In this document: in pieces, positions 5,453 to 6,739 of the stretch
How positions within the stretch are numbered: position 1 is the stretch's first letter
How the letters are laid out: the number at the start of each line of letters is the position of its first letter
Source: an uncultured Clostridia bacterium
GTDB taxonomy: Bacteria; Bacillota_A; Clostridia; Christensenellales; Aristaeellaceae
Reading direction: 5' to 3'
Assembly (NCBI GenBank): GCA_945871545.1
Contig: CAMBWJ010000102.1
Location: 1 to 6,739 of the forward strand
Length of the DNA: 6,739 nucleotides
The notes under the pieces: generated by a model
Told to the model about the DNA's origin: nothing
Databases searched by the model: none
What the model saw: only the letters and a program-made list of their open reading frames with translations
Position numbers and translations under genes: made by a program

Positions 5453-5482
5453 ATTATAGCACACGTCCGCAATGAATGCCAC
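5453..5482 (-). promoter_or_regulatory. Extended -10 promoter of the isomerase-kinase unit
   Basis: On the minus strand a perfect TATAAT (5453-5458) is preceded by TGC (5459-5461), the extended -10 motif TGnTATAAT. A weak -35, GTGGCA (5477-5482), lies 18 bases upstream. Transcription would start near 5446, leaving a leader of about 50 bases that contains GCGCGCATATGTGC-like short symmetric sequence but no clear riboswitch. Confidence 0.75.
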
Positions 5483-5506
5483 AGGATTTTGCACGGTTTT
5501 CCCGAT

Positions 5507-6565
5507 CTACTCCGCTTCCAGCTTCATCAGGCCCAGGCCCTCGCTCCCGGCGTACATGTTCTCCAGCAGCACATACGCATCTCCCCCGCAGACAAACGGC
5601 GTGCAGCCGCTCCAATCCCTGCCCGTCGGGATGTACTCCTCCCGCCGGAGTGCACCGCCCGCATCCAGAAGTACCACATGAACCTCGCCGCTTCCGGAGA
5701 TGGACGCAAGCAGAAACCCGCCGTCCTTTGCAGCCAGCCCCCTGCACCTCGCATCCGCTTCATACGTCCACTCCGGCTTGCCCTCCGGGCTGAAGGCGAT
5801 GGCGCCGCCCTGCTCCAGCGCAACCACGCCGCCGCCCTCCCGCCACGCCGCCGCGACGAAGCTGTGACAGTCATAGCGGGCGCTCTCCCACTTCCACAGC
5901 AGCCGCCCCGCATCGTCAAAGGCCAGCAGAACCGGCGTGGTATTCTGATCGCTTCCGTCCGTGTGCGGCTCCTCATACTTCATGCCGTAGGCGGCGTGCC
6001 AGCCCTCACCCGCCAGCATGCCCTCAATCACGATGTGCTCCTTCAGCTGAATCTGCCACGACTCGCTGCCCGAGAAGTCCATGCGCCGGATCTCCATCAC
6101 GCCGGAAGCGGGCTTGCTGCTCATGAGGAAGCCGTCCCCGCTGCGGCACAGGTGCACGGGGCCGCTGCCGGGACCCTCCAGCTGCCAGGCAAGCTCCCCC
6201 GCATCCAGACGGCCCAGGTAGTCCCCATACCCGCTTTCCAGCTTCACGCTGCGAACCGCGATGCAGCTGTCCCCCTCCAGCGGCATGACGTCGCCGTACA
6301 GGGCCTCCATGCGGTCGCCCTGAGGCGTGACGTCCGCGCAGCTTCCGTCCAGACCCACGCGCAGCAAACCTCCGCACGTCTGTCCCGGAGAACCAAAGCC
6401 GCCGCCCACATAGACGCTCCCTTCCTCCGAAAGTCCCCAGCCTCCGCCATAGGGTGCAAAGTCCCCGGGCAGATCAACGTACATGCACACCGTCTCCCCC
6501 AGCGCCGCAGCGGCACTGAGTGCCAGGCACAGCAGCAACAGCAGCGCTCGCCACAGCTTCTTCAT
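5507..6565 (-). CDS. Secreted protein of unknown function with PQQ/WD40-like beta-propeller repeats
   Basis: A 352-residue protein with a clear signal peptide (residues 1-23: KKLWR, a leucine-rich core, then SAAAALG before E24). No lipobox cysteine or later membrane helix is seen, so it should be released or held loosely outside the cell. The mature part repeats a pattern of hydrophobic strand, Asp, x-x-Gly and a Trp three or four residues on: RLDAGELAW (119-127), RMDFSGSESW (161-170), LAFDDAGRLLW (214-224), IAFSPEGKPEW (256-266) and VLLDAGGALRR (298-308). Three neighbouring repeats are spaced by 42 residues and one gap is 54. This is typical of PQQ-like or WD40-like blades, giving perhaps six. 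The gene is not recognised beyond that. The ATG at 6565 has AAGGAGG seven bases upstream; longer frames run into the rRNA terminator. It sits alone after the 5S gene, and no clear terminator follows. Confidence 0.82.
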   Translation of the reverse strand: MKKLWRALLLLLCLALSAAAALGETVCMYVDLPGDFAPYGGGWGLSEEGSVYVGGGFGSPGQTCGGLLRVGLDGSCADVTPQGDRMEALYGDVMPLEGDSCIAVRSVKLESGYGDYLGRLDAGELAWQLEGPGSGPVHLCRSGDGFLMSSKPASGVMEIRRMDFSGSESWQIQLKEHIVIEGMLAGEGWHAAYGMKYEEPHTDGSDQNTTPVLLAFDDAGRLLWKWESARYDCHSFVAAAWREGGGVVALEQGGAIAFSPEGKPEWTYEADARCRGLAAKDGGFLLASISGSGEVHVVLLDAGGALRREEYIPTGRDWSGCTPFVCGGDAYVLLENMYAGSEGLGLMKLEAE

Positions 6566-6647
6566 GCGTATCCCTCCTTCGCACATTCTGCGATTTGTCT
6601 CTGTCCTATAGACGCGGCAAAACGCGCCGCGGTTGAAGCGCATGTAC

Positions 6648-6676
6648 AAAAAAACGCCCCGAAAGCATCGGAGCGT
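6648..6676 (-). terminator. Rho-independent terminator of the rRNA operon
   Basis: On the minus strand the arms 6668-6676 and 6654-6662 form nine pairs (one G-U) around a five-base loop, followed by a run of seven T (6654-6648). It lies 17 bases after the 5S end and separates the rRNA operon from the secreted-protein gene. Confidence 0.88.
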
Positions 6677-6692
6677 CCAAAAACAATTGAAT

Positions 6693-6739
6693 CCGGCGAC
6701 GACCTACTCTCCCGGGCCGTTGCCAGCCAAGTACCATCA
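6693..6739 (-). rRNA. rrf: 5S ribosomal RNA, 3' part (5' end beyond the window)
   Basis: The minus strand from 6739 reads GATGGTACTTGGCTGGCAAC, then CGGCCCGGGAGAGTAGGTCG, then TCGCCGG. This is the conserved 3' half of bacterial 5S rRNA, including the GGGAGAGTAGGTCGTCGCCGG ending typical of Clostridia. About 47 of roughly 117 bases are present. The exact 3' end may be one or two bases lower (6691-6693). The terminator immediately downstream confirms that it is last in its operon. Confidence 0.9.

Noticed and set aside
5395..5472. 26-codon N-terminal extension of the isomerase
   Set aside because: It would overlap the extended -10 promoter and lacks a ribosome binding site, whereas the ATG at 5394 has ideal spacing and matches the family N-terminus.
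6566..6647. Promoter for the secreted propeller gene
   Set aside because: A TATAGG-like -10 is visible near 6607-6612, but no acceptable -35 lies at 16-18 bases, so a promoter could not be supported. The gene may depend on this weak element or on read-through of the rRNA terminator.

Overview
The window is a compact, high-G+C bacterial chromosome segment in which every supported gene lies on the minus strand. Strong GGAGG-type ribosome binding sites, sigma-70/sigma-A-like promoters, a Firmicutes-style 5S rRNA end, and LytTR/DUF3021 and DUF2284 genes point to a Bacillota member, most likely a gut or rumen Clostridia lineage. Christensenellales or Oscillospirales would fit, but this is inference and no genus can be named.

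In the direction of transcription (right to left): (1) 6693-6739 is the 3' end of a 5S rRNA gene, followed by a Rho-independent terminator (6648-6676), so the window starts at the downstream edge of an rRNA operon. (2) 5507-6565 encodes a secreted protein with a roughly 42-residue PQQ/WD40-like repeat, probably a beta-propeller, function unknown. (3) An extended -10 promoter (5453-5482) drives a D-lyxose isomerase-type cupin enzyme (4714-5394). A 75-base gap holding a strong hairpin separates it from a PfkB-family sugar kinase (3706-4638), which ends at a clear terminator (3661-3692). The pair looks like a small sugar isomerisation and phosphorylation module. (4) A promoter whose -35 lies inside a perfect 7-bp-arm palindrome (3579-3607) opens a tightly packed four-gene operon: LytTR-domain regulator (3120-3554), DUF3021 four-helix membrane protein (2645-3109), ABC ATPase (1915-2658) and ABC-2 permease (1199-1918). 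This resembles LytTR regulatory systems, in which a membrane protein restrains a LytTR activator, here linked to an exporter. (5) A promoter overlapping the permease stop codon drives a DUF2284 cysteine-rich putative metal-binding protein (612-1145), which ends at a hairpin terminator (528-564). (6) A 345-base AT-rich non-coding region (267-611) carries two operator-like inverted repeats and a near-consensus promoter (TTGACA-17-TAATAT). It leads into a branched-chain amino acid-type ABC transporter substrate-binding protein (1-266) that runs off the left edge.

Nothing here is a mobile element, CRISPR array or defence system. The most interesting parts are the self-contained LytTR/DUF3021/ABC operon with its palindromic promoter, the isomerase-kinase pair with its intergenic hairpin, and the unusual secreted propeller protein beside the rRNA operon. 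Long open frames on the plus strand are antisense shadows of these genes.
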